The position numbers were made by a program, and so were the translations under genes. Positions 33,378-48,545 of a DNA stretch of 64,000 nt are shown here, piece after piece (the stretch's first letter is position 1; each line of letters begins with the position of its first letter). The stretch comes from Ochotona curzoniae (lineage: Eukaryota > Chordata > Mammalia > Lagomorpha > Ochotonidae). The notes beneath the pieces are model-generated. The model did no database searches. It was not told the DNA's origin and was given only the letters and a program-made list of their open reading frames with translations. The DNA lies in the NCBI RefSeq assembly GCF_017591425.1, contig NW_024467101.1, positions 13,590,918 to 13,654,917 of the forward strand, given 5' to 3'.

Positions 33378-33660
33378 TTTTTTTTTTTTTCTTTTTCATG
33401 TGTGAGAGGCAGAGATCAAAAGAAAATCCCCATGTGCTGGCTCATTTTTTAAATGCTTATACTGGCTTGGGCCGAGCCAGCCTGACCTCAATCAAGGTTT
33501 CCCAATCCAGGTCCACTATGTGGGTGGCAGGGACCTGCTGTACCTCAGTTGCACATTAGCAGGAAGCTGGACTTTGGAGTGGAGCTGGGACTCAAACTCA
33601 GCGCTCCAATGTTTGCAGCCATCTCAACCAGTGGCTCTACTGCTGGGCCAGTCACCCAGC
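33378..33660 (-). mobile_element. C-repeat SINE, antisense, intron 3
   Basis: 'gtgagaggcagagatcaaaa', 'gtgctggctcattttttaaa', 'attagcaggaagctggactt', 'actcaaactcagcgctccaa', head 'gctgggccagtcac'. Older subtype. Confidence 0.72.
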
Positions 33661-33800
33661 TGCTTACACCTTATTTGCCTGCAGTGAAGAGAATGCGTGT
33701 CTAATAAGGCTGTGTGGGAATTAAATGAGTTAGTGCACAGGTTAGGCTTATCTTTTTAGCTGCCTGGCATGAAGTAGAAAGCAAGTGTTACCTAATAATG
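33660..33800 (+). repeat. MIR SINE fragment, sense
   Basis: 'ggctgtgtgggaattaaatg', 'agttagtgcacaggttaggc', 'gctgcctggcatgaagtaga'. Confidence 0.6.
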
Positions 33801-34444
33801 ATTACCTAAGCCTCTGCAGCTTTAATACGTGTCCTTACGATCTGCTTGAGGTATTTGTGTGAATAAGCTCTCAGCCTTCTTTCGTTGAGTATTTAAGTTC
33901 TCAGTGAGGGAGAGGGAAGGGAAGGAGATGATATGACAAGGCCGGTTTCACACGAGCCAGCTCCAGGTGCTTTCATTGGTCTTGGAGCTGCCCTCTGGTT
34001 ACTTAGCAGCCCGTCACCGAGATATGCTCAGTAACCAGGGGACCAGGTCTAACGAAATGTCGATTTATTTATTTATTTATTTTTCTAATAAGCTTTCTGG
34101 CAAGGAACTGTTTCATATTTCTGGAGTGGCTTCCTGGGGAACGCTGTGAAGAGGCCATGATTGAGAATGAGTGATTACATTAGAATGGCCTTTTTTTTTT
34201 TTTCCATTTCTGATTTGAAATCTTTTCCACGTACAGGCATGTCCATCACCTGCAGGTGCCCACATTTCTTCAGTCTCCCCATAGGAGGTGGTGATCTTCT
34301 GTGGGGACTCATTGGAGGAAATGAAACGGGACATGTGACTCCAATTTGGTGCCTCTAGCAAAAAAAAAAAAAAAGGCCCTAACCTTGGGCTGCTTGGGGC
34401 AGAGATTTTTGTTTGTTTGTTTGCTTTTATTTTGGTCTTTCTTA

Positions 34445-34540
34445 GGCATGCTGATATCCGTAGGACCTAAAACAGTGGCTGGAAAATTGGAGGCACTCAA
34501 TAAATGCTTGTTGAGTGGGTGTATGGCTAAGTGAACGAAG
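34445..34540 (+). repeat. L2 LINE 3-prime end fragment, sense
   Basis: 'taaaacagtggctggaaaat', 'gaggcactcaataaatgctt', 'gttgagtg' match the L2 3-prime end. Confidence 0.6.
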
Positions 34541-34799
34541 CAAGTGACAACCGTTGAGCACCACGTCGCTCTGTGTAAGCAGCAGCAGGCGTGGTATTCA
34601 AGTATGCCTGGGGAGTGTCCCTCGTCATCGAAGCTAGGCTCTCCTGGAAGGTTTGACGGTCAGTAGCTGCGGTTCTGCCAGCTTCGCATTACATTTACTG
34701 TATGAGAACTTGCGACTTTTAGACCTAACTGGCCAAGAATGACCTGTGAGGATTAAAAAAAAGTTCTTATTATTACAAACTAAGACAAAGTTAAACTTT

Positions 34800-35132
34800 T
34801 AAAAGATTTATTTATTTTATTTGAAAGGCACAGTTAAAGAGTGACAGATAGACACACAAAGAATTTTCCATCCCCTGGTTCACTCCCCGAATGGCTCAGG
34901 TAGCCCTGGTTGGGCCAGGTCAAATCCAGGAGCCAAAAGCTTTATTCAGATCTCCCAAAGTGGCTGCAGGGGCCCAAGGACTTGGACCATCTGCTGCTGC
35001 TTTGTTGGGGACATTGGCAGGGAGCTGCATCAGAACTGGAGCAACATGACTTGAACAATTTTTTTTCTCTTATGGGATATCTGTGTGGCAGATGGTGGCT
35101 TAACTCAGCAGGCCACAGTGCCGGGCACAGGC
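34800..35132 (-). mobile_element. C-repeat SINE, antisense, intron 3
   Basis: 'aaaagatttatttattttat', 'tggttcactccccgaatggc', 'ggagccaaaagctttattca', head 'caggccacagtgccgggcac'. Confidence 0.85.
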
Positions 35133-35594
35133 CTGGGACCTGAGGGCACTGATCCTCATTGTTCATCCAAATGGAGCCCTCAGGATTCCATCGTGTCCCT
35201 AGAGGGCTCCCGCCACCTCCCCCTTTAGTATTGTCACACAGGGTGTTTTAGCATACTTGTTTTAGAAGGACCAGCTGTTCAGACTACAGCACAGCCCGTG
35301 CATACACGTGCCACGTACCACAATGAGAGAAAAGCCCTTTGGAGTCTTCCCTGAGACAGCCAGTGTCAGTGATTTGGCAAGTGGCAGTCTTTTTTTTTTT
35401 TTTCCCTGAAAATATTGATTATGGAAAGTTTCCAAACGTACCCACTGGCAAGGAGACGAATGTAATGCATCTCTCTGTAGCAATCTGCTAACTCCAATGA
35501 TTGTTTTGGCCTGTGCTGACATCATTCTTGTTTAATTTTACACAGAAATAGGTCATATGTGGATAATGTTTTGCTGCTCGTTTCACTGACTTAG

Positions 35595-35703
35595 CAGGCT
35601 ATTTACTGAACAAATATTTATTGGCACCTCCTAGGTGGCGGTTTCTACCTTCCTACTGGGTTACAGCCATGATGCAAGCAGAGCAAATTTCCTGCCCAGA
35701 GGA
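35595..35703 (-). repeat. L2 LINE fragment, antisense
   Basis: 'tgaacaaatatttattggca', 'cctcctaggtggcggtttct', 'gggttacagccatgatgcaa' read against the L2 3-prime end. Confidence 0.5.
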
Positions 35704-35795
35704 AATACAACGGGTCTTCCGAAAGTTCATGGAAAGTAATAATATGAAAAAACCATGCCTGGCATTAAAAATATTTGTACCAAAACAAATTTAAC
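35704..35795. mobile_element. mariner-type (MARNA-like) terminal fragment
   Basis: 'tcttccgaaagttcatggaa', 'atgaaaaaaccatgcctggc' and 'tatttgtaccaaaacaaatt' match the class seen at 20055. It is followed directly by a SINE tail. Confidence 0.55.
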
Positions 35796-35796
35796 T

Positions 35797-36060
35797 TTTT
35801 TTTTTTAAGTTTAAAATTTATGTTTGTTTATTTGTGAGAGAGAGAGAGAACCTCCTATTTGCTACTTCACCCTTCAGACTGGGCCATACCAAAGCCAGGA
35901 GCAGGAACACAACCACCTGAGTTATCGCCACCTGACGCCTTCCAGGGTCGGTGTTAGAGGGAGCTGGCATGCAGGGTGGAGCTGGGCCTCTACTCCTGGT
36001 TCTCCGGTAGGGGATGCAGGCCTGCCAAGCAGCAACTTAACTTCTATGCTGAATGCCTAT
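35797..36060 (-). mobile_element. C-repeat SINE, antisense, intron 3
   Basis: 'taaaatttatgtttgtttat', 'gctacttcacccttcagact', 'gcatgcagggtggagctggg', head 'tatgctgaatgcctatc'. Shortened body. Confidence 0.68.
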
Positions 36061-36184
36061 CTTTGGCATTCGCCTTTTGATTCCCTGGCCCTCAAACTCT
36101 TCCATCTTATATGCATTCTCATGGAAATTGAGCTACCTCATTCTTCTCAACATTTACCAAATTATCTTTGTTCCTAGTTTATTC

Positions 36185-36300
36185 AGCTTTTTTATTTTTG
36201 TGTATTTGAGAAGTCAAACAAGAGAGAGATGCCTTCCAATTCTCCTGGTTCACTCCTTAAATGCCGGCAACAGCCAGGCCGGGTCCAGCTGTTTTCATCA
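36185..36300 (-). mobile_element. C-repeat SINE fragment (tail half)
   Basis: 'tttttgtgtatttgagaagt', 'tcctggttcactccttaaat', 'gccggcaacagccaggccgg'; the body stops near 36295. Confidence 0.55.
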
Positions 36301-36320
36301 TGAGCTTGTTTTTTTCTCTT

Positions 36321-36420
36321 TTATATATATATAGAAATATATATATATATATAATATATATGGACATATACTATATATAATGTATGTAATGTACATTATA
36401 TATTTCCACATATATGGAAA
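36321..36420. repeat. AT-rich (TA)n low-complexity tract
   Basis: Interrupted TA/TATA repeats, including 'tatatatatata' blocks and the near-palindromic 'tgtatgtaatgtacatta'. Confidence 0.9.
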
Positions 36421-37012
36421 TATTAGCTTTTCTTTTAATTTTTGAATTTTATCGTACAGTTCTGTATAGTCTGGGATTCTCCTCCCTCCCAGCTCCCACA
36501 CCCCGACTGATTTTTCCCATATTGTCCCAACAGTACATTTCTTTATAAGGAGTTACAATTCCATCAGCCTGCTATTTAAGTGTGCCCCAGCATTACTGGT
36601 ACAGACAGTGTCAGGCAGCCCATCATCCCATTGTCTAGATATGTCCAACACTTCCATTGGGAGTCCATCTTCTGTTTGGAAGTAAGGATGCATGTTGCAC
36701 TGTGTCCCCACATCTGGATATGGTAGTCTCCATTACTCCATCATTATACATTCCAATTTGTATGATGGTTTCGTTATATCAGAGAGAACATATGGTATTT
36801 GTCTTTTTTGGGATTGACTTATTTCACTGAGCATAATGGTCTCTAGTTGGGACCATCTAGTTGCAAATGGTATATTTTCATTCTTTTTATTGACTGAGTA
36901 ATATTCCATGGAGTAGATGCACCACAGTTTCTTTAACCACTCTTTGGATGGGCATCTGGGTTGTTTCCATGTCTCTGCTATTGTAGATTGTGCTGCCGTA
37001 AATATAGAATCA
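36421..37012 (-). mobile_element. L1 3-prime region, antisense
   Basis: 'gacttatttcactgagcata', 'gactgagtaatattccatgg', 'aaccactctttggatgggca', 'gggttgtttccatgtctctg' and 'tgtgctgccgtaaatat' are L1 3-prime landmarks in reverse. The left third (36421-36640) is joined by continuity and may be lagomorph-specific L1 sequence. Confidence 0.7.
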
Positions 37013-37029
37013 CAGACTCCCTTCTCATA

Positions 37030-37340
37030 TTAGTTTCATTTATTTGAAAAGAGAGAGAGAGAGAAGAGAGAGAAAAAGATCTTTAATCGGCTAGTTCACT
37101 TCTCCAAATGACAGCAATAGCCAGATGGAAACCAGGGGCCTGAATTCCTTCCTTGTCTCCCTGGACCCCCATGTGGGCGGTAGGGGTCCAGGCATTTGAG
37201 CCATCACCTCTTGCCTTCCAGGATCTGTGTGAACAGGAAGCTGGAATTGGAACTGCAGCTGGGACTTGAACCCGGCGCTCCAATATGGAATGTTGATATC
37301 CCAAGCAGCATCGTAATCCCCTTGCCAAATGCCCACTACT
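37030..37340 (-). mobile_element. C-repeat SINE, antisense, intron 3
   Basis: 'agtttcatttatttgaaaag', gaga block, 'cggctagttcacttctccaa', 'gtgaacaggaagctggaatt', head 'ttgccaaatgcccacta'. Confidence 0.75.
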
Positions 37341-37780
37341 GTCCTTTTATCTCGGAACAGGTGTGTGGATCCCTGTGACGGAGGGATTCCTTGAGGTTGA
37401 GATGGCAGATAACCGAATTTCAAGGTAGACTCGGCTGTATCAGCTTTTGCCCTCTTGGCAGTGTCTACATTCTGGGGCTTTGGGTCCTTATCTCTGCCTC
37501 AGTATTCATGACCCACTGAGCTCTTAAGTGCTGTAACCTAGAGTGCACAGGGATAAAGGATGATGTGACTTTGGAGTCACAGAAGCAGCTGATGGGGAGA
37601 GAAGTTGTGAAGGAATCTTTTTTGTTTTTTTAATAGTCACAGGCTTGAGTTCAATATGTCACTTGTTCACTTGTTAGGCTTAAAAAACTAAAGCTTTTGG
37701 ATAAACAACAACAAAAAAATGGAAATCTGAACAGTGTCTTGACATTCTGACAGAGTGTTATGGTGCCTTTGCTGGCAAAG

Positions 37781-38088
37781 CAGTTTGTCTCCCTGTATGA
37801 TGGAGATACCTGGTCCTCTACAGCGACAGATCCAAAGCCGTTAAGTTGGATGATGCCGCAAGCAACTTTGGGGCCTACGGCCTGGTAGAGAATTAAGACA
37901 AATTGGCCTTGTGCATGAGCAATGACGAGTCAGGTTCCACTCAGAAAGTTGCAAGCCGGCATTATTTGGCCAAGGATAAATCAAAACTCAAGTACTTAGA
38001 TGGAAAGAAACTGAAAAAGGGCAGGGGAAGGAAGACAGGGCTTGACCTAGTGGTGCGTCTCCAGGCCGGCACAGACTGTTCACAGTGA
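37781..38088 (+). pseudogene. unidentified lysine-rich reading frame with stops (possible retrocopy)
   Basis: One frame reads about 100 codons with protein-like composition. Visible stretches are YSDRSKAVKLDDAASNFG, then LALCMSNDESGS and YLAKDKSKLKYLDGKKLKKG, ending DCSQ-stop at 38088. Two in-frame stops (about 37799 and 37894) interrupt it, and the 37903 'start' is TTG, so it is not an intact gene. I do not recognise the parent protein. It has no intron signals and no clear poly-A tail or target duplication, so retrocopy status is inference; a chance frame is possible. Confidence 0.3.
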
Positions 38089-38384
38089 ACACTTGCAGAT
38101 CCACCCATTCTTCTTGCTTGGTTCCTAAGGGAAGGTGTCTTTAGGGTGGTCGGCTGAGGGAGAGATGTGGTCTGGAGTTGATGGAGGGAAGACCCTCCCT
38201 CTGTACAAGAGAATTCAGCCTTACTCTTGCAACAGAGAAAGAGAATGAGTACTAACTATTGGGATTGGCCTGGCTAACTCATCAAAGTGCAGTTCATCCA
38301 CTGTGGCTATGAAATGGCTTTCCCTTTGTCAGATTCAGCCCCTCTCATTCTGTGGACAACTTGAGTTGCGTGTGATTCTAGAAT

Positions 38385-38780
38385 GTACGTTCTTGATATT
38401 CTCGGGAGTGTGATTCCAGGACCAGCCCCGCTCGCTGCCGTTCCCTCCTGCCGCCCCCCTCAGATACCAAAATCTGTAAATGCTCAAGTCCTTTATATAA
38501 AATATAAAAAAATTACATCTAACCTAAGCACATTCTCTCCTCCTATGCATGTATTTTAGATGGCTTATTCTGTTTAGTACAGTGCCCACATTTACCCATC
38601 ATTTCCTTTGTATAGATTCAGTGAAGTGCTTGGCATGCTACAAATTCATGTTTTGCATTTTGGAACTTTCTGGATTTTTTTTTCCCCTTGTACATTTACC
38701 ATCTGCAGTTGGTTGAATGTACCAATGATGAGCCTGTGGATGTGGAACCCATCAGTAAGGTGGGCTGACTGCTCCTAGCT
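38385..38780 (+). mobile_element. Tigger/mariner-type MITE relic
   Basis: The left end has 'gattccaggaccagccccg', 'agataccaaaatctgtaaat' and 'gctcaagtcctttatataaa'. The right end has 'gcagttggttgaatgtacca' and 'gtggatgtggaacccatcag'. Both are the ends of the familiar mammalian element with 'ggttccaggacccccgcgg' and 'ggttggttgaatccacgg', with complementary termini. Non-coding. Confidence 0.65.
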
Positions 38781-38930
38781 TTATCTGGTGTTCACCTGCC
38801 AAAATGGTCATCCCTTCTAGCACCTGCTGCTCTTGTATGTCTGTGGAGAGATTTTAGATCAGCTTCTTGGGCTCCAGCATGGCCAAGATCATCCAGGACA
38901 ATTTTGATCAAAAATTCAAAAAAAAAAAAC

Positions 38931-41639
<2,709 letters not shown>

Positions 41640-41960
41640 CACCGTGTGTGTTGGTGTGTGTATGTGGTACTAGAATGTGGGGTGAGTGTGTATGTGTGTT
41701 TGATACTAGAGTGCTGTGTTTGTGGAACTAGAATATGTGGGTGTGTTTGTTACTCAGAAGCTGTGTGTGTTTCTAGTAGTATGCTGTGTGTGATACTATG
41801 TGTGATACTAGAAGGTGGTGTGTGTGGTACTGGAAAGCCATGGAAGGGTGCGTGTGTAGTACTTAGCACATGTGTGTATGTGTGTGTTGTACTAGGACAC
41901 TGCGTGTGTATATATCTTGCTGTACTAGTATGGCGTATGTGTGTTGTGGCTTAGAACAAA
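41640..41960. repeat. degenerate 30-40 bp minisatellite in intron 4
   Basis: About nine imperfect units built on 'tgtgtgtgatactagaatgc', alternating a TG run with 'gtactagaa' variants (at about 41667, 41704, 41727, 41771, 41802, 41825, 41888, 41923). Confidence 0.85.
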
Positions 41961-42775
41961 CAGACTGGGAAATGGGGCAAAACGAAGACATGTGCCAAGT
42001 GAGGGGTGTGTAAGTCAGCTTATCATTATAAGGCTCACTGACCACCAGGATAAGAAAAAAAACCTCGGCCGACTATTGACAAGGGGCCTCTATTTGGGGC
42101 AAGTCCGTTCTCGGGCCTTTTCTCAGCTCCATGGAGAGGCAGAGAGAAAGCAGGGAGCCGCAGGGATGAAAAGGTGCGGGTGACAAAGGTGCCCAAAGAA
42201 GCCAGCAGGCGGTGCTTATACCCCTCCTGACGTCCAGGCCGGGAGTGCCGTGCAGGTGAAGTACCGGATCTACACTGCCTCTTCCTCATCCGGTCGGAGG
42301 TCTGAGTGATGTGTCAGGTCTAATGCAAACTCCGCCCACTGTCAATCATTACTTAGAAAATTCTGGAGAGCAGCTTCTTGGGAAGGAAAAGGTTGGTTTT
42401 GGCTTCCAGTTCAGAGGTTCAAGACTGGGTGATCCTGTTAGTCTTACAATTCAAGACTGGGTGGCCCTGCCATCCTTGCGTGTGGTGGAGGGAAAGTCAC
42501 AGAGCGAGCTGGGATGGACGGGGATGCAGGGAACACATTCCTTCCAATGCCATCCTGACTCAACAGCAACCTAGTCTAACCCACTGGCTTTCCCAAGACC
42601 CCGCCTTGGGCCTCTGTGAGTGGTCTGCCCCCAACAGAACACTGTAACCATATTGGCACTGACCCATTAAGGGTTAACATTAGACTGTGGCATTCAAACA
42701 TCTGTAGCAGTGTGGGGAGCCGAGGCCTGTTCAATCTATAATGGGGTGACTGGGGGAAAATCTCAAAGAATTTTT

Positions 42776-42940
42776 TTTTTAAACTGTGGTCAGATATATG
42801 TAGCATGTAACTCACATGGTAACCATTTCCACATGTATAATTCAGTGTCTTAAGAGCATTCACAGTGTGGTGCACAGCTGTGGCTGACATCCATGTTGAG
42901 AACTTTCTGGTTATCCCAGACAGAAGCTTTGTACCCCTGG
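42776..42940 (-). mobile_element. old L1 3-prime end, antisense
   Basis: 'ttaaactgtggtcagatata', 'tgtagcatgtaactcacatg', 'gtaaccatttccacatgtat', 'attcacagtgtggtgcacag', 'gagaactttctggttatccc' are L1M 3-prime landmarks. Confidence 0.75.
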
Positions 42941-42945
42941 CCTGG

Positions 42946-42990
42946 AGGTGTTGGGGGGTTGGGGGGTGGGGTGGGAGCGGGGGTGGGGGG
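42946..42990 (+). repeat. G-run cluster with G-quadruplex potential
   Basis: At least five runs of four to six G separated by one to three bases on the + (transcribed-RNA) strand. Confidence 0.85.
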
Positions 42991-42994
42991 TCTT

Positions 42995-43205
42995 GTTTCT
43001 GCCAAGGGCCATTTGGATACTTCGAGTGTCATTTGCAAGCCAAATGAAACTGTCAGCTTCAACACCAGCCTTCGTAAGGTGTGCTGGGTTTCAAGTCCGG
43101 CTTGCGGTCACCTTGGCAGAGCCAGACCAAATGATTTTCATGGGCCTCATACAGCCTGTGGGGCAAGATGCCCCATCCCATCCCTGGCCAGGCAGATGGT
43201 TTTAA
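42995..43205 (+). repeat. ancient DNA-transposon-like relic, copy 1
   Basis: 'gccaagggccatttggatac', 'gcttgcggtcaccttggcag', 'agccagaccaaatgattttc', 'tgggcctcatacagcctgtg'. Collinear with 46845-47045. Confidence 0.5.
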
Positions 43206-43994
43206 GAGACTGTGTTGAATGGGGAGAGTGGGGACAAATCCTACAGACACAGGCGCTCGTGAGATCCGTGCATCCCTGCATTTGCTGAGAGGATGCGTTT
43301 AACTGAGTCATGGTAAGGATTTAAAATTCTTAGGGTGTGTGAGGACAGAGAAGCCAGCACAGGGAGCCAGTGAAAGGAAAGGCCAGACAGGAAATCGGGG
43401 GAGGTGGTGTCCTGCTGACAAGGCCTGTGGTCAGCCAGGCGAGGCTGCATGCCTGCCCAGAGTTCTATGACAACCGGAAGAAGTCCCCAGAGACCGCCAA
43501 CTGTGACGGAGGCTCCAGAAGTCAGACAGTCAGTGGAAAGCAAGCAAGAGTGGAGACTGTTCTGTGCAGCCAAGCTCCAATGAGCACCTTTTGTGAGCCG
43601 GACAGGGGAAGGACATCAGCACTTCCGGGTGGAAAATTGCCGAGCTGCGTCTGCGTTCCTGGGATGCGTTAGCTCTGTCGCTGGGAGTGGGTGAGGTGAT
43701 TTTCACAGTATGGTGGTCAGACTGTGTAAAGATATTTAAATCCTTAATATTAAACCAGAGCCTCCAAACCTATGATTTTATTAGTGTTAGAACGAATCAG
43801 AAGAAAGTATGTTTGATTTTTTTTTTTGAAATTTGAAATAATCCCAAATTTCTAACAATTTTAACTTAGGGTTCCTTTGAGAAATACAGCCAGAGACTGT
43901 AGTTCATGCAAAGTGGAATTAAAAGATAAATGTGTTTTGGTGTGAAAAATTGAAATTCATGGGCATAATGGGTGTGTGTTTATTAATCACTGAC

Positions 43995-44310
43995 CTAGGA
44001 TTGCGCATTTGGCACAGTGGTCAGGGTGCTACATGAGGTTTATGTATCTCTTACTGGAGTGCTTAGGGTTCTTGTTGGCTCCTCTTCTAATTCCAGCTGC
44101 CTGCTGGTGTGCACCATGGGAGGCAACAGGTAATAACTCAGGTGCTTGGGTCTCTCCACCCACATGGGAGATCCAGATTCCGTCCTGGGCTCTTGACTTC
44201 AGCCTTGGCCCTGTCCCAGCTGTTGTAGGGAGTGAGCCAATGAATGCAAAAATCTTTTCCCTTTTTTTTTTTTTTCTCTTTGCCGTTCAAATAAAATGAA
44301 GAAAAAAAAA
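43995..44310 (+). mobile_element. C-repeat SINE, sense, intron 4
   Basis: 'ggattgcgcatttggcacag', 'gtctctccacccacatggga', 'agtgagccaatgaatgcaaa', 'gttcaaataaaatgaagaaa'. Diverged sense copy. Confidence 0.75.
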
Positions 44311-45179
44311 ATCATACACAATCCAGTTCAGGATGACACATCCCGTTTAGTATTTTTGTCTCTTGGTTTTCTTTATTTGGAAACGATTCCTCGAATTTTC
44401 CCTGCACTCATATGATAACTTGGTGATTCTGAAAATTACAGGCCACTTGATTTTGTAAAACTTAAGATTTGTCTGATGTTGCTCACGTTTCTACAAGGTT
44501 CCCTGTTCCTTTTGTGCAAAATGGTGCTTAGAGACCAAGATCTGGGCACTGCGTGTCTGTACTGCTCACAGGGTATCACTGCCTGTGGACAGCAGTAAGA
44601 AGTACAGATGTGAATATACATCGTACGCATACGTGCACGCAGTCCTATGTACATACCCACACATCTTTATTCATTTCTGTGTCTCGCTGAAGAACCATGC
44701 CTTCACTCTAATACCCCCAATTCTCAACTTCTTACGGCTCTTTTTACTTACACTCTTTCCGTGTTTGTAATTCCTTTCTCTGGCGTTCTCTCCTTAACTG
44801 TATTTGTTCTGTATGTTAATATGCATCATAACTCCCGTCCTCTGCTTGGTGGGCTCACATCTCCTGCTCTAGGCCGCCCCTGCACACCTGGCTGCTCTCT
44901 ACCTGCTCCGCTTGGGCCTGGCAGCCTGTTCTGGGCACCACGGTTCTCTCTGGCATGAATGCTCACTTTGTTCCAGTCTGCCTAATGGCTTAGGACTGAG
45001 TATGCAGGAAAGTAAACTGGAAGAGAAGTCTATTCAGTTTTTTTTTCCCAAGTGAATTAGCTCTAAAGAAAGATGTCAAATGACTGGAGAGGTAATACCA
45101 CAGATCTGGCCAAAACGTTGTAAGCTAAGTAAGCACACGATTAAGAGAAATGCTAAGTGATGACTTTCTTGTTTGTTTG

Positions 45180-45478
45180 TTATTTTTTGAAAGTATTTAT
45201 GTATTTTTATCTGGTACTTTGAAAGGCAGAATGACAGGGAGTAATAGAGGAATCACTCCCCAAATGTCCACATTAGTCAGGACTTGTTCAGGCTGAAGCC
45301 AGGAGCCCCAAACTCCATCCTAAACACTTAGGACATCCTCTGTGCCTCCCAGGATGGGTTAGCAGGCAGCTGGAGCTGATGTGCAGTAGCCGGGATGCAG
45401 ACAGGTACCCTGTAGGTGATGTAGGCATCCTCTGCAGTGGCTTAACTTGCTGCACCACGTTGCCTGCCCCGTGTTTTT
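45180..45478 (-). mobile_element. C-repeat SINE, antisense, intron 4
   Basis: 'atttatgtatttttatctgg', 'tactttgaaaggcagaatga', 'aagccaggagccccaaactc', 'aggcagctggagctgatgtg', head 'caccacgttgcctgcccc'. Ends about 120 bp before exon 5. Confidence 0.75.
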
Positions 45479-45570
45479 TTTTTTTTTTTTTTCAATCAGA
45501 AACAGCAGTTTATAAAGAGAAAAGGACTGTTCCCATACCACCCCCAACCACTCCTTTTAATTCTTTATAA

Positions 45571-46844
<1,274 letters not shown>

Positions 46845-47045
46845 GAACCAGCCAAGGCCATTTGGATATTTCCAGAATCGTTTGTGGGCCGTTACAAAAT
46901 GATCAATTTGAAAAATGAGCCCACTAAACGGATTTGTTGGAATCTTGAGTTCTGCTTGTGGTTGCCTTGGAAGGACCAGACCAAGTGATTCTGTAGGCCT
47001 TGTAATAGCCTATGGGCCAGACATTCCCCCATCCAGGCCTTAAAA
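46845..47045 (+). repeat. ancient DNA-transposon-like relic, copy 2
   Basis: 'ccaaggccatttggatattt', 'cttgtggttgccttggaagg', 'accagaccaagtgattctgt', 'aggccttgtaatagcctatg', collinear with 42995-43205. The pattern (gggccatttggatatttata … ccgtgggccggagattcccc) is typical of hAT-derived mammalian repeats. Confidence 0.55.
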
Positions 47046-47439
47046 CAAGACTGCTCTGTGACTTTGAAAATGGAGATGACCTTTTATATGGGGTCATGTG
47101 AGAGAAAAGGGTGGGGGGGAGGTGGAATCCCATCTAATTTGAATTTTCACTGGGTGTTTTTGAGGGACTTCGCCCTTATTCCTGGCCTAGAATAAGCAGT
47201 TGATTAGCCTGGGTTTCCCATGAGTTGAGACTCCTCCCTGGCCCCCCTCACCTGCCGAGTGAGGACATTGTCACACACAGGTGTACCGGAAGGCTCTCCG
47301 TGTATTCAGCACATGCTGCTTCGGAATTGGACCTAGCCTCTTTGTGTCTGGCTTGAAGCATCCTTTGCAGTGTGTTGTCTTGGAAGCCTTCCTTCTTCAG
47401 GACCGGGGGCGTTGGAGCCCCCAGCATCACAGATGATTT

Positions 47440-47700
47440 TTTTTTTCCTCTAAATTTAGTACTTTATTGATCTTTAGAGATATGATATTTTCAATTTGCA
47501 GTATAGTCCAAAGCTTCATGGCTCTGTTTAATAAAGAGTGCAACAGAGAAGAAGCAAGAAGGCTCAAGTCTAGTAGGAAAACAAGGAAGGCCTATGAAAC
47601 AGTGACCAAAGGAAGGGACATTCAGCTTTCCTCATATAAAAGCAAATTTAAAAACAGCCACAGGCACATTCAGACTGAAACAGTGCATCGTCCCTGTTGA
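47440..47700 (-). mobile_element. possible lagomorph L1 fragment, antisense
   Basis: 'tactttattgatctttagag', 'ttcaatttgcagtatagtcc' and 'ctctgtttaataaagagtgc' resemble L1 sequence of glires in reverse. A weak call with no coding frame. Confidence 0.3.
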
Positions 47701-48284
47701 TTTTTCTGACACAGGCAAAGATGCCCGAGATGTGTTTCCGGGGTTGTTGATGTTCTGGCGTGTTTGAGGCCCATGCGGTGTTTGCCATGTTCTCTGTGGC
47801 TTGCAGAGCCCCCACTCCCCGCCCCGGTTTGCTTGTGTGGTCACACAGCCCATAATGAGGTTTGGATCAATGGCGGCTGCATCACCAGCAATGGTCCTGT
47901 GAAATTATGACAGAGCTGAAAAACTCTGGCAGCCTAGAATTCTTCCTGTACGAATTCACGAACCCCACCCGTTGTGTTAACACCGTCTCCAGCATTTGCG
48001 ATCATGATGGATTGGGTGAGTCAGCAGTCCAGGAGCAGCAGGCAAGGTTCACGCAGGTGCACGCGATGCTCACACAACACAGTGACCTGTGAGTGTGGTA
48101 GCCAGTGGGACTGGTCATCAGCCTTCGGGAAGGAAGTTGCCCTGAAACAGCAGGGTCTTTGATTGGGTTGAGATCCTCATCCATTGTCTTTACTGTTCTT
48201 TTGGATTTTTTTCTTTTTTTAAACAGAGCTCTGCAAGAGAGTGAGAGCATCAGCTTCTGAGGGTAAACCTCACCTTCCTTGCTT

Positions 48285-48545
48285 TCTTTAAAATTATTTT
48301 TTATTTGTTTGAAAGGCAAAATTACAAAGAGAGAAGGAAGAACAAAATCTTCCATCTACTGATTGACTAGAGACAGGAGCTTCTCCCAGGTGTCCTACAT
48401 GGGACCATCTTCTGCTGCTTTCCCAGATGCAATAGCAGGAAGCTGGATCAGAAGTGGAGCAGTTGGGACTTGAACTGATACCTACATGGGATGCTGGTGT
48501 TTCAGGTGGAGGCTTAACACACTGTACCACAATGCTAGTCCCCAA
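48285..48545 (-). mobile_element. C-repeat SINE, antisense, intron 5, body-deleted
   Basis: 'attttttatttgtttgaaag', 'catctactgattgactagag', 'agcttctcccaggtgtccta', head 'accacaatgctagtcccc'. Confidence 0.78.

Noticed and set aside
41640..41960. CRISPR-like array
   Set aside because: Imperfect low-complexity units without unique spacers in a mammalian intron; a minisatellite.
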